A DNA stretch of 64,000 nucleotides from Leeuwenhoekiella sp044542075 (GCF_044542075.1 NZ_JBITTU010000006.1:248001-312000), one strand, 5' to 3'; shown: positions 50,424-59,852, counted from the stretch's first letter. Made by a program: numbers and translations. Notes: generated from the letters alone by a model not told the origin.

Positions 50424-51296
50424 TTATGCTAAAAGTTCAGCAACTTTTTTACCTATTTCGGCAGGAGAATCAACAACGTGTACTCCACACTCTCTTAATA
50501 TTTTTTTCTTATCTGCAGCAGACTCACCTTCACCAGATACAATTGCACCAGCGTGACCCATAGTTCTACCTGCAGGAGCAGTTTCACCAGCGATAAAGCC
50601 CACTACCGGTTTTTTAGTGCCGCTAGCTTTAATCCATCTTGCTGCTTCTGCTTCTAATTGTCCACCTATTTCACCTATCATTACAACAGCATCTGTATCT
50701 GGATCATTAATTAGTAACTCTACAGCTTCTTTTGTAGTTGTACCTATGATTGGATCTCCACCAATACCTATAGCAGTGGTAATACCTAAACCTTGCTTTA
50801 CAACTTGATCTGCAGCTTCATAAGTTAATGTACCTGATTTAGAAACAATACCCACTTTACCTTTTTTGAAAACAAAACCAGGCATGATACCTACTTTTGC
50901 TTCTCCCGGAGTAATAACACCAGGACAGTTAGGGCCAATTAATCTACAGTCTATATTTTTAATATAATTTGAAGCTTTAATCATATCTGAAACCGGAATA
51001 CCTTCAGTGATTGTAATGATCACTTTAATTCCTGCGTCAGCAGATTCCATAATAGCATCTGCAGCAAATGCAGGCGGTACAAATATAATAGAAACATCTG
51101 CTCCTGTTTCTTTTACTGCTTCAGAAACAGTATTAAATACAGGTTTGTCAAGATGTTTTTGACCTCCTTTACCAGGAGTTACACCACCAACTACATTAGT
51201 GCCATAATCTATCATTTGACCTGCGTGAAATGTACCTTCACTACCGGTAAAACCTTGTACAATAATTTTGGAATCTTTATTTACTAAAACGCTCAT
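50424..51296 (-). CDS. sucD: succinyl-CoA ligase alpha subunit SucD
   Basis: A 290-residue subunit of the citric acid cycle enzyme that makes ATP or GTP from succinyl-CoA. The CoA-binding start VLVNKDSKIIVQGFTGSEGTFH, the GIGGDP loop and the phospho-His motif TMGHAGAIVSG are present. The beta subunit sucC is not adjacent, which is usual in this phylum. Own promoter box upstream and terminator downstream, so it is monocistronic although it follows the lipid A operon. Confidence 0.96.
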   Translation of the reverse strand: MSVLVNKDSKIIVQGFTGSEGTFHAGQMIDYGTNVVGGVTPGKGGQKHLDKPVFNTVSEAVKETGADVSIIFVPPAFAADAIMESADAGIKVIITITEGIPVSDMIKASNYIKNIDCRLIGPNCPGVITPGEAKVGIMPGFVFKKGKVGIVSKSGTLTYEAADQVVKQGLGITTAIGIGGDPIIGTTTKEAVELLINDPDTDAVVMIGEIGGQLEAEAARWIKASGTKKPVVGFIAGETAPAGRTMGHAGAIVSGEGESAADKKKILRECGVHVVDSPAEIGKKVAELLA

Positions 51297-51318
51297 GTGT
51301 TGTTTGAATTTTGTGGTA

Positions 51319-51326
51319 CAAAAGTA
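51319..51326 (-). promoter_or_regulatory. TAnnTTTG promoter box of sucD
   Basis: TACTTTTG on the minus strand, 22 bases before the sucD ATG. Suits a separate promoter for sucD within the downstream end of the lpx operon. Confidence 0.45.
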
Positions 51327-51355
51327 ATTTTTTAAAGGAGAAACCTAAAGGAATT

Positions 51356-51769
51356 TTAAGACTTTATGCGTGTATGCGCATCTAAATTTTGAGGGTCCTG
51401 ATCACTAGGTTGACTTATTTGATAGCCTCTATATAATAAACCGTCTTTAAGCTCCCATATAGCTATAAAATGTATAATACCCACCTCTTCTTCGGGGTTC
51501 TCTACCGTTTTAATATAATAGGTAAGCCGTATAGTTACTTGATCTTTATCTGCTAATAGATGAGTTATAGATGATCTTAAAGAAATGAATGATTTACCCA
51601 TTTCTGAAGACATTTCTGTAATGTCCTTATAGGTCATCTTAGAAAATCCTGTTGATGCATTCCAGTATAACTCTGCGTCTTTATGCAAATATTGCTTTAA
51701 AACACTTGAATCATTAAAAAAGTCTGACTCATATAAACCTCTTACGAGGTCTTTAGCTGATTTACTCAT
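51356..51769 (-). CDS. NTF2-like (SnoaL-type) protein
   Basis: A 137-residue protein with the pattern of the NTF2-like cone fold: an N-terminal helix pair (AKDLVRGLYESDFFNDSSVL), HKDAELYWNASTGF, and a curved sheet (SSITHLLADKDQVTIRLTYY, IHFIAIWELKDGLLYRGYQ). No catalytic residues can be named. It follows the second LpxD-like gene after one base, at the end of the lipid A operon; flavobacteria usually keep it there, so a link to this operon is likely but unproven. Confidence 0.78.
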   Translation of the reverse strand: MSKSAKDLVRGLYESDFFNDSSVLKQYLHKDAELYWNASTGFSKMTYKDITEMSSEMGKSFISLRSSITHLLADKDQVTIRLTYYIKTVENPEEEVGIIHFIAIWELKDGLLYRGYQISQPSDQDPQNLDAHTRIKS

Positions 51770-51770
51770 T

Positions 51771-52703
51771 TTACTTTTTTATTTGTTCTAAAATATATGG
51801 TATTTGACGTATTGATGCCAATTCTCTAAATTTTTTCTTACTGTCTTCTGCAGGTGAACCTAAATACGACTTACCTCCTTCTAAAGTTCTGCCTACTCCA
51901 CTCTGTCCAAAAATAACAGCCTTCTCTTTAATGGTAACTCCACTTGCAATACCTACCTGACCCCAAATTACAACATCATTCTCTACAATTACACAACCTG
52001 CTATGCCAGTTTGAGCAGCAATTAATACCCGCTCTCCTACTTGCGTGTCGTGACCTATATGAACCTGATTATCTAATTTAGAACCCCAACCAATTATTGT
52101 ATCTCCAGAAACACCTTTGTCTATTGTACAGGCAGCACCTATATCTACATTATCTTTTATAACAACTCTTCCGCCAGAGAGAAGTTTATCAAAACCGGTT
52201 TCGCGCTTTTTATAATAAAAGGCATCTGCCCCTAAAATAGCACCTGAATGAATTGTCACATCGTTACCTATTATACTATTGTCATAAATTGCAACACCAG
52301 AATGTATTAAGCAATTGTCGCCAATTGTTACATTATTTCCTATAAAACAGTTGGGTTGAATAGTTGTATTAATACCTATAGAAGCCGTTTCAGAAATAGC
52401 ACAAACAGCTTTTTCAAAGGGTTTAAAAAATTTAGTTAGTTTATTAAAATCGCGAAAAGGATCATCAGAGATGAGCAAGGCTTTTCCGCTAGGACAAGCT
52501 ACACTTTTATTAATTAAAATTATGGTTGCAGCAGATTCTAATGCTTTATCATAATATTTAGGATGATCTACAAAAACGATATCACCGGGTTCAACAACAT
52601 GAATTTCATTGATTCCTAAAACCGGAAATTCTGAATCACCTACATATTCTACATTTAGAATAGTAGCAATTTGCTCTAGTGTATGTTTCTGCGGAAATTT
52701 CAC
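51771..52703 (-). CDS. LpxD-like N-acyltransferase (third LpxD family member)
   Basis: A 310-residue left-handed beta helix protein with the LpxD layout: an N-terminal uridine-binding-like domain (HTLEQIATILNVEYVGDSEF), hexapeptide repeats and a C-terminal helix. The catalytic His is His218 in VHIGHD. It differs from the canonical copy in the GADAFYYKKRETGF stretch, where normal LpxD has GADGFGF, so the substrate pocket may differ. It sits between efp and the NTF2-like gene. It may acylate a different position or sugar. Confidence 0.85.
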   Translation of the reverse strand: MKFPQKHTLEQIATILNVEYVGDSEFPVLGINEIHVVEPGDIVFVDHPKYYDKALESAATIILINKSVACPSGKALLISDDPFRDFNKLTKFFKPFEKAVCAISETASIGINTTIQPNCFIGNNVTIGDNCLIHSGVAIYDNSIIGNDVTIHSGAILGADAFYYKKRETGFDKLLSGGRVVIKDNVDIGAACTIDKGVSGDTIIGWGSKLDNQVHIGHDTQVGERVLIAAQTGIAGCVIVENDVVIWGQVGIASGVTIKEKAVIFGQSGVGRTLEGGKSYLGSPAEDSKKKFRELASIRQIPYILEQIKK

Positions 52704-52705
52704 AA

Positions 52706-53272
52706 TTATTCTTTAATTCGCTCTTTATACGTTCCTTTTTCAGTTTCAACCTTAATTTTATCTCCTTCATTAATAAATAAAGGTACATTAACTTCTGCTC
52801 CTGTTTCTACAGTTGCAGGTTTCGTTGCATTGGTTGCAGTATTGCCTTTAAGACCTGGTTCAGTCGCGGTTACCGTAAGTATAACGTGTGCCGGCATGTC
52901 TACCGAAAGTGGCATGTTATCTTCTGTATTTATAGCTATTGTAACTACTTCACCTTCTTTAAGTAATCCTGGTTGATCTAATGCAGATTCTAGAAGTCTA
53001 ATTTGAGTGTAATCTTCAGTATTCATAAAGTGAAACCACTCCCCATCGTGATATAAAAATTGATATCCTTTAGTTTCTACACGTACTTCTTCAATCTTAT
53101 GCCCTGCAGAAAATGTATTATCTAATACTTTTCCGTTAGTCACACTTTTTAATTTAGTACGTACAAAAGCCGGACCTTTACCCGGTTTTACGTGTAAAAA
53201 TTCTATAATTTTATAAATATCGTGATTGTAATGAATACACATCCCATTACGAATATCTGATGTAGTTGCCAT
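52706..53272 (-). CDS. efp: elongation factor P
   Basis: A 188-residue translation factor that rescues ribosomes stalled at proline stretches. The three-domain fold is complete: KOW-like start ATTSDIRNGMCIHYNHDIYK, the loop KPGKGPAFVRTK with the Lys that is normally modified, and a C-terminal OB domain. No modification genes are nearby. It lies in the lipid A operon, 2 bases before the LpxD-like gene, an arrangement common in Flavobacteriaceae. Confidence 0.96.
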   Translation of the reverse strand: MATTSDIRNGMCIHYNHDIYKIIEFLHVKPGKGPAFVRTKLKSVTNGKVLDNTFSAGHKIEEVRVETKGYQFLYHDGEWFHFMNTEDYTQIRLLESALDQPGLLKEGEVVTIAINTEDNMPLSVDMPAHVILTVTATEPGLKGNTATNATKPATVETGAEVNVPLFINEGDKIKVETEKGTYKERIKE

Positions 53273-53293
53273 AAATTTTATTATTTCTTTAGT

Positions 53294-53309
53294 TTTCGCG
53301 AAGGCGAAA
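53294..53309. repeat. short palindrome TTTCGC-GAAG-GCGAAA in lpxA-efp spacer
   Basis: Six-base arms and a four-base loop in the 41-base spacer between lpxA and efp. Belongs to the same set as 24365 and 38747. Confidence 0.6.
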
Positions 53310-53313
53310 TTTT

Positions 53314-54099
53314 TTAATTAGTTGTAAAATAACCTTTCATTATACCACGCTGTGAATTACGTATAAATTGAAGAATCTCATCACGCTCTGGTGTTGCTTC
53401 CATCTCAACTTCAATAATATTAACTGCCTGTGTGTTATTATAATTTTTCTGGTATAATATTCTATAAATATCTTGAATTTCTCTAATTTTTTCGGTCGTA
53501 AAACCTCTTCTTCTAAGACCTATAGAATTAATACCTACATAAGATAATGGTTCTCTACCGGCTTTTACATAAGGTGGGACGTCTTTACGTACTAAAGACC
53601 CTCCTGTTACAAATGCATGATTGCCTATCGTACAAAACTGCTGTACAGCCGCCATACCCGCCAAAACCACGTGATCTCCTACTGTAATGTGACCTGCTAA
53701 AGTACTATTATTTGAAAATATACAGTTGTCTCCCACAATACAGTCGTGAGCGATATGGCAATACGCCATAATCCAACAATTATTTCCTATCTGAGTCTTC
53801 ATACGGTCTGAAGTACCTCTGTTAATTGTAACACACTCTCTAATAGTGGTATTATCACCTATTATTGTTACCGTGTCTTCATCTTCAAACTTTTTATCTT
53901 GAGGAACTGCCGAGATAACTGCACCGGGAAAAATATTTACATTTTTACCAATTCTGGCACCTTCCATTATGGTTACATTTGATCCTATCCAGCTGCCTTC
54001 ACCTATAACCACGTTGTTATTTATGGTCGTAAATGGCTCAATTACTACATTTTTAGCAATTTTAGCTCCAGGATGTACGTATGCTAAGGGTTGATTCAT
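53314..54099 (-). CDS. lpxA: UDP-GlcNAc O-acyltransferase LpxA
   Basis: A 261-residue beta-helix enzyme for the first step of lipid A synthesis. Hexapeptide repeats run from residue 6 to about 190; AYCHIAHDCIVGDN holds the catalytic His, and the C-terminal helical bundle (SIGLRRRGFTTEKIREIQDIYRILY) is typical of LpxA rather than LpxD. Follows lpxC/fabZ by four bases. Confidence 0.96.
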   Translation of the reverse strand: MNQPLAYVHPGAKIAKNVVIEPFTTINNNVVIGEGSWIGSNVTIMEGARIGKNVNIFPGAVISAVPQDKKFEDEDTVTIIGDNTTIRECVTINRGTSDRMKTQIGNNCWIMAYCHIAHDCIVGDNCIFSNNSTLAGHITVGDHVVLAGMAAVQQFCTIGNHAFVTGGSLVRKDVPPYVKAGREPLSYVGINSIGLRRRGFTTEKIREIQDIYRILYQKNYNNTQAVNIIEVEMEATPERDEILQFIRNSQRGIMKGYFTTN

Positions 54100-54103
54100 A
54101 AAA

Positions 54104-55513
54104 CTAATCTTTCTTTACTTTAACTATCTGAGCCATAAGTTCTGCTTCAGAAACTAATTTTCCATTAACATAAGCGCTACCCTGCATATGGCAGATTCCT
54201 CTGCGTATAGGAGAGAGTAAATCTAATTTAAAAATAAGTGTATCTCCCGGAAGAACCTGCTGTTTAAATCTAACATTATCTATTTTCATAAAATAAGTAA
54301 GATAATTCTCAGGATCGGGTACCGTACTTAAAACAAGAATTCCTCCTGTTTGAGCCATAGCTTCAACCTGTAAAACACCTGGCATTACTGGCGCCCCCGG
54401 AAAGTGACCTACAAAAAACGGCTCGTTCATAGTCACATTTTTTAAACCGATTACTTGAGTGTCTGTAATTTCTAAAATTTTATCAACCAGTAAAAATGGT
54501 GGTCGATGTGGCAACATAGCCATTATTTGATTTACATCCTTAACAGGAGGTTTATTAAGATCAAAAACTGGAAGATTGTTTCTTTTCTCAGTCTTGATAA
54601 TTTTCTTTAATTTCTTTGCAAACTGGGTATTGACATAATGTCCTGGTTTGTTTGCAATAACCTTACCTTTAATAGGCATACCTACAAGAGCTAAATCACC
54701 TATTACATCTAATAATTTATGACGTGCTGCTTCGTTAGGGTGGTTTAAGGTAAGATTATCAAGAATTCCATTAGATTTGACAGAGATAGATTCTTTATTA
54801 AAGGCTTTTCTCAATTTAGCCATTGTTTCTTCAGATAATTCTTTATCTACATAAACAATTGCATTATTTAAATCACCTCCTTTAATAAGACCGTGCTCGA
54901 GAAGCATCTCTATCTCATGTAAAAAACTAAAGGTTCTAGAATCTGATATTTCATCTTTAAATTCTGTAATACTCTTAATGCTCGCATTTTGAGTACCTAG
55001 TATTTTTGTGCCAAAGTCAACCATTGTAGTTAACTGATATTCATCTGCGGGCATAAGTATAATTTCACTACCAGATTTTTCATCGAGATAGCTAATTACT
55101 TCTGTAACAGCAAACTCTTCTCTACAAGCATCTTGTTCTACAAGGCCTACTTTTTCTAATGCTTCTACAAAGAATTTTGAAGAACCATCCATTATAGGTG
55201 GCTCTGGAGAATCTATTTCTAAACAAATATTATCAATTCCTAAACCTACACAAGCTGCAAGAACGTGCTCGCTGGTTTGAATATGGACTCCTAACTTTTC
55301 TAAATTGGTACCACGCTGTGTATTTACAACGTAATCTGCATTGGCTTCGATAATAGGTTGCCCTTCAATATCAACACGTTTAAAATACATTCCTGTATTT
55401 TCTTCTGATGGTTTGAATGTAAGTGTTACATTCTTACCCGTATGTAAACCAACGCCGGTCAAGGAAACCTCACCGGCGATTGTTTTTTGCTTTCCTATAG
55501 CTTTACTTATCAT
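54104..55513 (-). CDS. lpxC-fabZ: bifunctional LpxC deacetylase / FabZ dehydratase
   Basis: A 469-residue fusion. The N-terminal 310 residues are LpxC, the committed zinc-dependent deacetylase of lipid A synthesis: zinc ligands in TSEHVLAAC and NHPNEAARHKLLDVIGDLAL. The C-terminal 150 residues are FabZ, a 3-hydroxyacyl-ACP dehydratase with LPHRPPFLLVDKI and GHFPGAPVMPGVLQVEAMAQ, where the catalytic His and Glu lie. The fusion is a known feature of the Bacteroidota. It overlaps lpxD by 11 bases. Confidence 0.96.
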   Translation of the reverse strand: MISKAIGKQKTIAGEVSLTGVGLHTGKNVTLTFKPSEENTGMYFKRVDIEGQPIIEANADYVVNTQRGTNLEKLGVHIQTSEHVLAACVGLGIDNICLEIDSPEPPIMDGSSKFFVEALEKVGLVEQDACREEFAVTEVISYLDEKSGSEIILMPADEYQLTTMVDFGTKILGTQNASIKSITEFKDEISDSRTFSFLHEIEMLLEHGLIKGGDLNNAIVYVDKELSEETMAKLRKAFNKESISVKSNGILDNLTLNHPNEAARHKLLDVIGDLALVGMPIKGKVIANKPGHYVNTQFAKKLKKIIKTEKRNNLPVFDLNKPPVKDVNQIMAMLPHRPPFLLVDKILEITDTQVIGLKNVTMNEPFFVGHFPGAPVMPGVLQVEAMAQTGGILVLSTVPDPENYLTYFMKIDNVRFKQQVLPGDTLIFKLDLLSPIRRGICHMQGSAYVNGKLVSEAELMAQIVKVKKD

Positions 55514-56531
55514 TGGATTTTTGTTTTTCCAAATTATTTATTTGTTGTACCAGACTTGGTAAATTTTTAAAATGAACGTACGATTTGTTATAATCACTAT
55601 AAGCTAATGCAGGAGAACCCTGTACGGCTTCATCATCTTTTAAATTGCGCCCTATTCCTGATTGTGCTTGTATTTTTACGCGATCTCCTATAATTAAGTG
55701 TCCCACAATACCTACCTGGCCACCTATACGGCAATACTTTCCTATTTTAGTGGAACCTGCAATACCTGTTTGAGCCGCTATAGCAGTATGCTCTCCTATT
55801 TCAACATTATGAGCAATTTGAATCTGGTTATCAAGTTTAACTCCTTTTCTTATAATGGTAGATCCTAAAGTAGCCCGGTCTATTGTAGTACCTGCTCCTA
55901 TATCTACATTATCTTCTATAATTACATTACCTATTTGTGGTACACGACTAAAACTTCCTGATTCATTGGGTGAAAAGCCAAAACCATCTGCCCCTATAAC
56001 GACCCCACTATGCGCGTAAACAGTATCGCCTAATATACAATCTGAATAAATTTTCACTCCTGAAAATAAGACGCAATTATCACCTATTATACAATTGTCT
56101 CCTATATATACATTAGGATATACTTTTACATTCTTTCCTATACGTACATTATCCCCTATATGTGAAAATGCTCCCAGATAAATATTATCTCCATAGGTAG
56201 CACTATCTGAAATATAAACAGGACTTTCTATACCAGACTTATTTAATTTAACCTGATTATAGTATTCTAAAAGCTTAGAAAAAGATGTGTAAGCATTTTC
56301 AACGCGTATTAATGTAAGATCAAGCTTGTGTTCTGGTTGAAAATCGTGATCAACTATAGCTATTGAAGCTTTAGTCTTATATATATGTGGAGTATACTTA
56401 GGATTGGCTAAAAATGTTAGCGATCCCTCGGTACCTTCTTCAATTTTTGAAAGTCTAGAAACTTCGATAGTAGAGTCTCCATCAACAGAGCCTTCTAAAA
56501 TTCCTGCAATCTGTTCAGCGGTAAATTTCAT
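55503..56531 (-). CDS. lpxD: UDP-3-O-acylglucosamine N-acyltransferase LpxD (operon copy)
   Basis: A 342-residue enzyme for the third step of lipid A synthesis. N-terminal uridine-binding domain (KFTAEQIAGILEGSVDGDST), hexapeptide beta helix with GADGFGFSPNESGSF, catalytic His241 in IQIAHNVEIGEHTAIAAQ, and a C-terminal helix ending SLVQQINNLEKQ. Sits before lpxC/fabZ in the operon, overlapping it, so this is the most likely principal LpxD. Confidence 0.95.
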   Translation of the reverse strand: MKFTAEQIAGILEGSVDGDSTIEVSRLSKIEEGTEGSLTFLANPKYTPHIYKTKASIAIVDHDFQPEHKLDLTLIRVENAYTSFSKLLEYYNQVKLNKSGIESPVYISDSATYGDNIYLGAFSHIGDNVRIGKNVKVYPNVYIGDNCIIGDNCVLFSGVKIYSDCILGDTVYAHSGVVIGADGFGFSPNESGSFSRVPQIGNVIIEDNVDIGAGTTIDRATLGSTIIRKGVKLDNQIQIAHNVEIGEHTAIAAQTGIAGSTKIGKYCRIGGQVGIVGHLIIGDRVKIQAQSGIGRNLKDDEAVQGSPALAYSDYNKSYVHFKNLPSLVQQINNLEKQKSNDK

Positions 56532-56555
56532 CTTGACAAAAATAGAAAAAAAGGC

Positions 56556-57785
56556 TTAATTTAAATGCTTGGGGTAACATATATAGTTTTTAGTGATCAC
56601 CTTAGATAAAGCTTTTAAGCTTAGTTGATCACTAGCAGAGACCACGTCTATTACCTTTCCTTTTCGGGTTAAAATATTTATAGCTTCCTTTTTCAACGTG
56701 TAAGCCTGGTTTGTAATCGTGCCTGTAAAAACAAAATAATTTACCTCATGATCACTCAAACCACACATCTGTTTAACCCTCCTCTTCTCAGCTTCTACAA
56801 AATCCTTATCAAAAGGTTTCTTTTTTATTTTGATTCTTGGAAGATTTCGGTAAATAATTATTTGAGATAATCTGCTAAGCACGTAGTCATCATTATCACA
56901 CCAAGCCTTCATTGCAGCTATAATATCATAATCATCTAAAGACGAAAAAATATCTAATGCTTGTGTATCAAAAACACCTTCTGCATTTTTCTTTTTGAGA
57001 AAAAAAGCGAGTGATTTACTAGCTTCAAGTTCTGCGCCAGCATTGGTAAGTTCTTTAGCACGCTTGAGAACACGTACTAAAACCTGCTCAGCTACCAGAC
57101 TCGTTTTATGTAAATAAACCTGCCAGTACATTAATCTACGCGCTACGAGAAACTTTTCAATAGTATATATACCTTTTTCTTCAATCATTAAAACATCATC
57201 TTTTACATTAAGCATTGCTAATATGCGATCTGTATTGATGTTTCCTTCTGCCATACCCGTATAAAAGCTATCTCTTTTGAGATAGTCTGTACGATCCATA
57301 TCAAGCTGCCCGGAAACCAGTTGATGTAAAAAAGGTCTGGGATAACTTCCTTTAAAAATATTTAGAGCAAGGGTTAAACTTCCGTTAAACTCTCTATTGA
57401 GTGTCTCCATAAACTGAAGCGAAATCTGCTCATGATGTACATCTTCAACAATACTGTTTTCCATAGCATGAGAAAAAGGACCGTGACCTATATCATGAAG
57501 TAAAATCGCAATCATAGTTGCCTCTTTTTCTTCTTTTGAAATCATAACACCTTTCTCATCAAGCTTTTCTAGCGCTTTTTGCATTATGTGCAAACACCCT
57601 ATCGCATGGTGAAATCGTGTATGATGTGCTCCCGGGTAAACAAGGTAAGACAAACCCATTTGAGAAATCCGGCGTAAACGCTGAAAGTATTTATGCTGTA
57701 TTAGGTCAAAGATGAGGCCTTTGGGTATAGTAATAAACCCATATATAGGGTCGTTAATTATTGTAAGTTTGTGGCTGGTCTGCAA
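56556..57785 (-). CDS. HD-domain phosphohydrolase (dNTPase-like)
   Basis: A 409-residue HD protein of the YdhJ/SAMHD1-like type: IYGFITIPKGLIFDLI, the YPGAHHTRFHHAIGCLH helix, HDIGHGPFSHAMEN (metal-binding His-Asp) and the GQLDMDRTDYLKRD motif. Members hydrolyse nucleoside triphosphates or phosphates. No partner motif suggests defence. It is divergent from porX and lies directly before lpxD, a neighbourhood kept in many Flavobacteriaceae. Confidence 0.9.
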   Translation of the reverse strand: MQTSHKLTIINDPIYGFITIPKGLIFDLIQHKYFQRLRRISQMGLSYLVYPGAHHTRFHHAIGCLHIMQKALEKLDEKGVMISKEEKEATMIAILLHDIGHGPFSHAMENSIVEDVHHEQISLQFMETLNREFNGSLTLALNIFKGSYPRPFLHQLVSGQLDMDRTDYLKRDSFYTGMAEGNINTDRILAMLNVKDDVLMIEEKGIYTIEKFLVARRLMYWQVYLHKTSLVAEQVLVRVLKRAKELTNAGAELEASKSLAFFLKKKNAEGVFDTQALDIFSSLDDYDIIAAMKAWCDNDDYVLSRLSQIIIYRNLPRIKIKKKPFDKDFVEAEKRRVKQMCGLSDHEVNYFVFTGTITNQAYTLKKEAINILTRKGKVIDVVSASDQLSLKALSKVITKNYICYPKHLN

Positions 57786-57854
57786 ACAGAAATCCTTTTT
57801 GGTTTAAATAAATACTTCACGTATTAAAATTGGGGTTTTAGACCAATTATTTAA

Positions 57855-57862
57855 CAAATATA
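57855..57862 (-). promoter_or_regulatory. candidate promoter box of the HD-lpx operon
   Basis: TATATTTG on the minus strand, 70 bases before the HD gene start. The divergent porX ATG lies a few bases away. Confidence 0.3.
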
Positions 57863-57867
57863 CTATT

Positions 57868-59418
57868 ATGAACACTATAAAAATACTATGGGTAGATGAT
57901 GAGATCGATTTACTCAAACCACATATACTCTTTTTAGAAAAGAAAAACTATGAAGTTTCAACCTGCCAAAGTGGTACAGAGGCAATTGAACTTGTAGAAG
58001 AAGAAAATTTTGACATTGTTTTTTTAGATGAAAACATGCCAGGTTTAACAGGATTGGAAACGCTTAGTGAGATTAAAGCGAAACGCGACACCTTACCGGT
58101 AATTATGATTACTAAAAGTGAGGAGGAATATATAATGGAAGAAGCTATAGGCTCTAAAATTGCTGATTACCTTATAAAACCAGTAAATCCCAATCAAATT
58201 CTGTTGAGTTTAAAAAAGAACTTAGATACAAGTAGATTAGTTTCAGAAAAGACTACACTCAATTATCAACAAGAGTTTAGAAAAATAGCTATGGATATGG
58301 CTCAGGTCAATTCTTATGAAGAATGGTCTGAGTTGTATCAAAAACTTATTTATTGGGAGTTAGAGCTTGAAGGTATTGAGGATCAAAGTATGCAAGAGAT
58401 CTTAGAATCTCAAAAAACTGAAGCTAATAATCAATTTTTTAAGTTTATTGAGCGTAATTATGAAGACTGGTTTGTTGATGAAGAAAAACCTACAATGTCT
58501 CATACGTTATTTAAAGAAAGAATTGCGCCACATTTAAAAACTGCTGAAGCACCTGTACTTTTAATTGTCATAGATAACTTAAGATATGATCAATGGAAAT
58601 CTTTTGAACCTATCATAAGTAATTACTATAAAAAAGAAAGTGAGAGCACCTATTACAGTATTCTTCCTACGGCAACACAATATGCTCGTAATTCTATATT
58701 TTCTGGGTTAATGCCTAGCGAGATGGAGAAAAAACATCCCGATCTCTGGTTGAATGATACAGAAGAAGGAGGTAAAAATATGAACGAAGATAAATTCCTT
58801 GAAGCTCAATTAAAACGTTTGGGATTAAATCTTAAATGGGAATACCACAAAATAACCAACCTAAAAAGCGGTAAAAAGCTAGTTGAAAATTTTAACTCAC
58901 TTAAAAACAACGATTTAACAGTTTTAGTTTATAACTTTGTAGATATGCTGAGTCATTCTAAAACAGAGATGGAAGTTATAAAAGAACTTGCTTCTAATGA
59001 CAAATCATATCGCTCATTGACAGAAAGTTGGTTTAAAAATTCGCCATTGCTTGAAATGATTCAGAAATCTCAGCAATTGGGTTTTAAAATAATTCTTACC
59101 ACAGATCACGGTACTATAAATGTAAAAAATCCTTCTAAGGTTATAGGGGATAAAAACACAAGCCTAAACCTACGATACAAAACAGGACGAAGTCTTACTT
59201 ACGAAGATAAAGATGTGTTAGCTGCAAAAGACCCTAAGGCAATTCATTTGCCATCTATTAACATGAGTAGTTCATTTATTTTTGCAAAAGGTGATTTGTT
59301 TTTTGCATACCCTAACAACTATAATCATTATGTGAGCTATTACCGTAACTCGTATCAACACGGTGGTGTATCTCTTGAAGAAATGATAATTCCTTTTGTT
59401 GTTTTAAATCCAAGGTAG
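57868..59418 (+). CDS. porX: PorX, T9SS response regulator with PglZ-type domain
   Basis: A 516-residue two-domain regulator. Residues 1-120 are a receiver domain with WVDDE, phosphorylatable Asp54 in IVFLDENMPG, and the KP pair near residue 104. The rest is a PglZ (alkaline-phosphatase-superfamily) domain with a metal-binding Asp in VIDNLRYDQW, Thr in ILPTATQYARN and TTDHGTINV. This combination is PorX, partner of the PorY kinase, which controls the type IX secretion system and gliding in Flavobacteria; the enzyme domain is reported to hydrolyse cyclic oligonucleotides. Plus strand, divergent from the HD gene. Confidence 0.93.
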   Translation: MNTIKILWVDDEIDLLKPHILFLEKKNYEVSTCQSGTEAIELVEEENFDIVFLDENMPGLTGLETLSEIKAKRDTLPVIMITKSEEEYIMEEAIGSKIADYLIKPVNPNQILLSLKKNLDTSRLVSEKTTLNYQQEFRKIAMDMAQVNSYEEWSELYQKLIYWELELEGIEDQSMQEILESQKTEANNQFFKFIERNYEDWFVDEEKPTMSHTLFKERIAPHLKTAEAPVLLIVIDNLRYDQWKSFEPIISNYYKKESESTYYSILPTATQYARNSIFSGLMPSEMEKKHPDLWLNDTEEGGKNMNEDKFLEAQLKRLGLNLKWEYHKITNLKSGKKLVENFNSLKNNDLTVLVYNFVDMLSHSKTEMEVIKELASNDKSYRSLTESWFKNSPLLEMIQKSQQLGFKIILTTDHGTINVKNPSKVIGDKNTSLNLRYKTGRSLTYEDKDVLAAKDPKAIHLPSINMSSSFIFAKGDLFFAYPNNYNHYVSYYRNSYQHGGVSLEEMIIPFVVLNPR

Positions 59419-59444
59419 AAGTTTTTACGTAAACATGAGGAAGT

Positions 59445-59852
59445 ATGGAAATTACGTATAATTTGTCTGCGATTAGTGAAGTAGCAGAACAGATATTAAG
59501 TTCAGCTAATCACAAAACCATTCTATTTTACGGTGATTTGGGAGCTGGTAAAACGACGTTAATAAAGTCATTAGTAAAACAATTAGGTTCTAATGATACT
59601 GTATCGAGCCCCACATTTTCAATTTTGAATGAATATTTGGGAGTAAATGAAGAGTCGATATTACACTTTGATTTATATAGATTAAAAACCGAAGATGAGG
59701 CTTATGATTTAGGTATTGAAGAATATTTGCAACGGGATTGTTGGAAATTTATTGAATGGCCCGAAAGAATTAACATTTTTGATGATTATGATGTCCATTC
59801 AGCGAAAATAATTTCGTTGAATGAAGAGGGTCGTAAACTAAATTTTATTTAA
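59445..59852 (+). CDS. tsaE: tRNA threonylcarbamoyladenosine ATPase TsaE
   Basis: A 135-residue P-loop ATPase of the complex making t6A37 in ANN-decoding tRNAs. Walker A is GDLGAGKTTLIKSL, followed by SSPTFSILNEY and HFDLYRLKTEDEAYDLGIEEY, and the WPERI tail. Lies 26 bases after porX in the same direction, as in many relatives. Confidence 0.95.
   Translation: MEITYNLSAISEVAEQILSSANHKTILFYGDLGAGKTTLIKSLVKQLGSNDTVSSPTFSILNEYLGVNEESILHFDLYRLKTEDEAYDLGIEEYLQRDCWKFIEWPERINIFDDYDVHSAKIISLNEEGRKLNFI

Noticed and set aside
57868..59418. PglZ domain as part of a BREX-type phage defence system
   Set aside because: The domain is joined to a receiver domain, which is the PorX layout, and no other BREX genes (brxA, brxB, brxC, pglX, brxL) are present.
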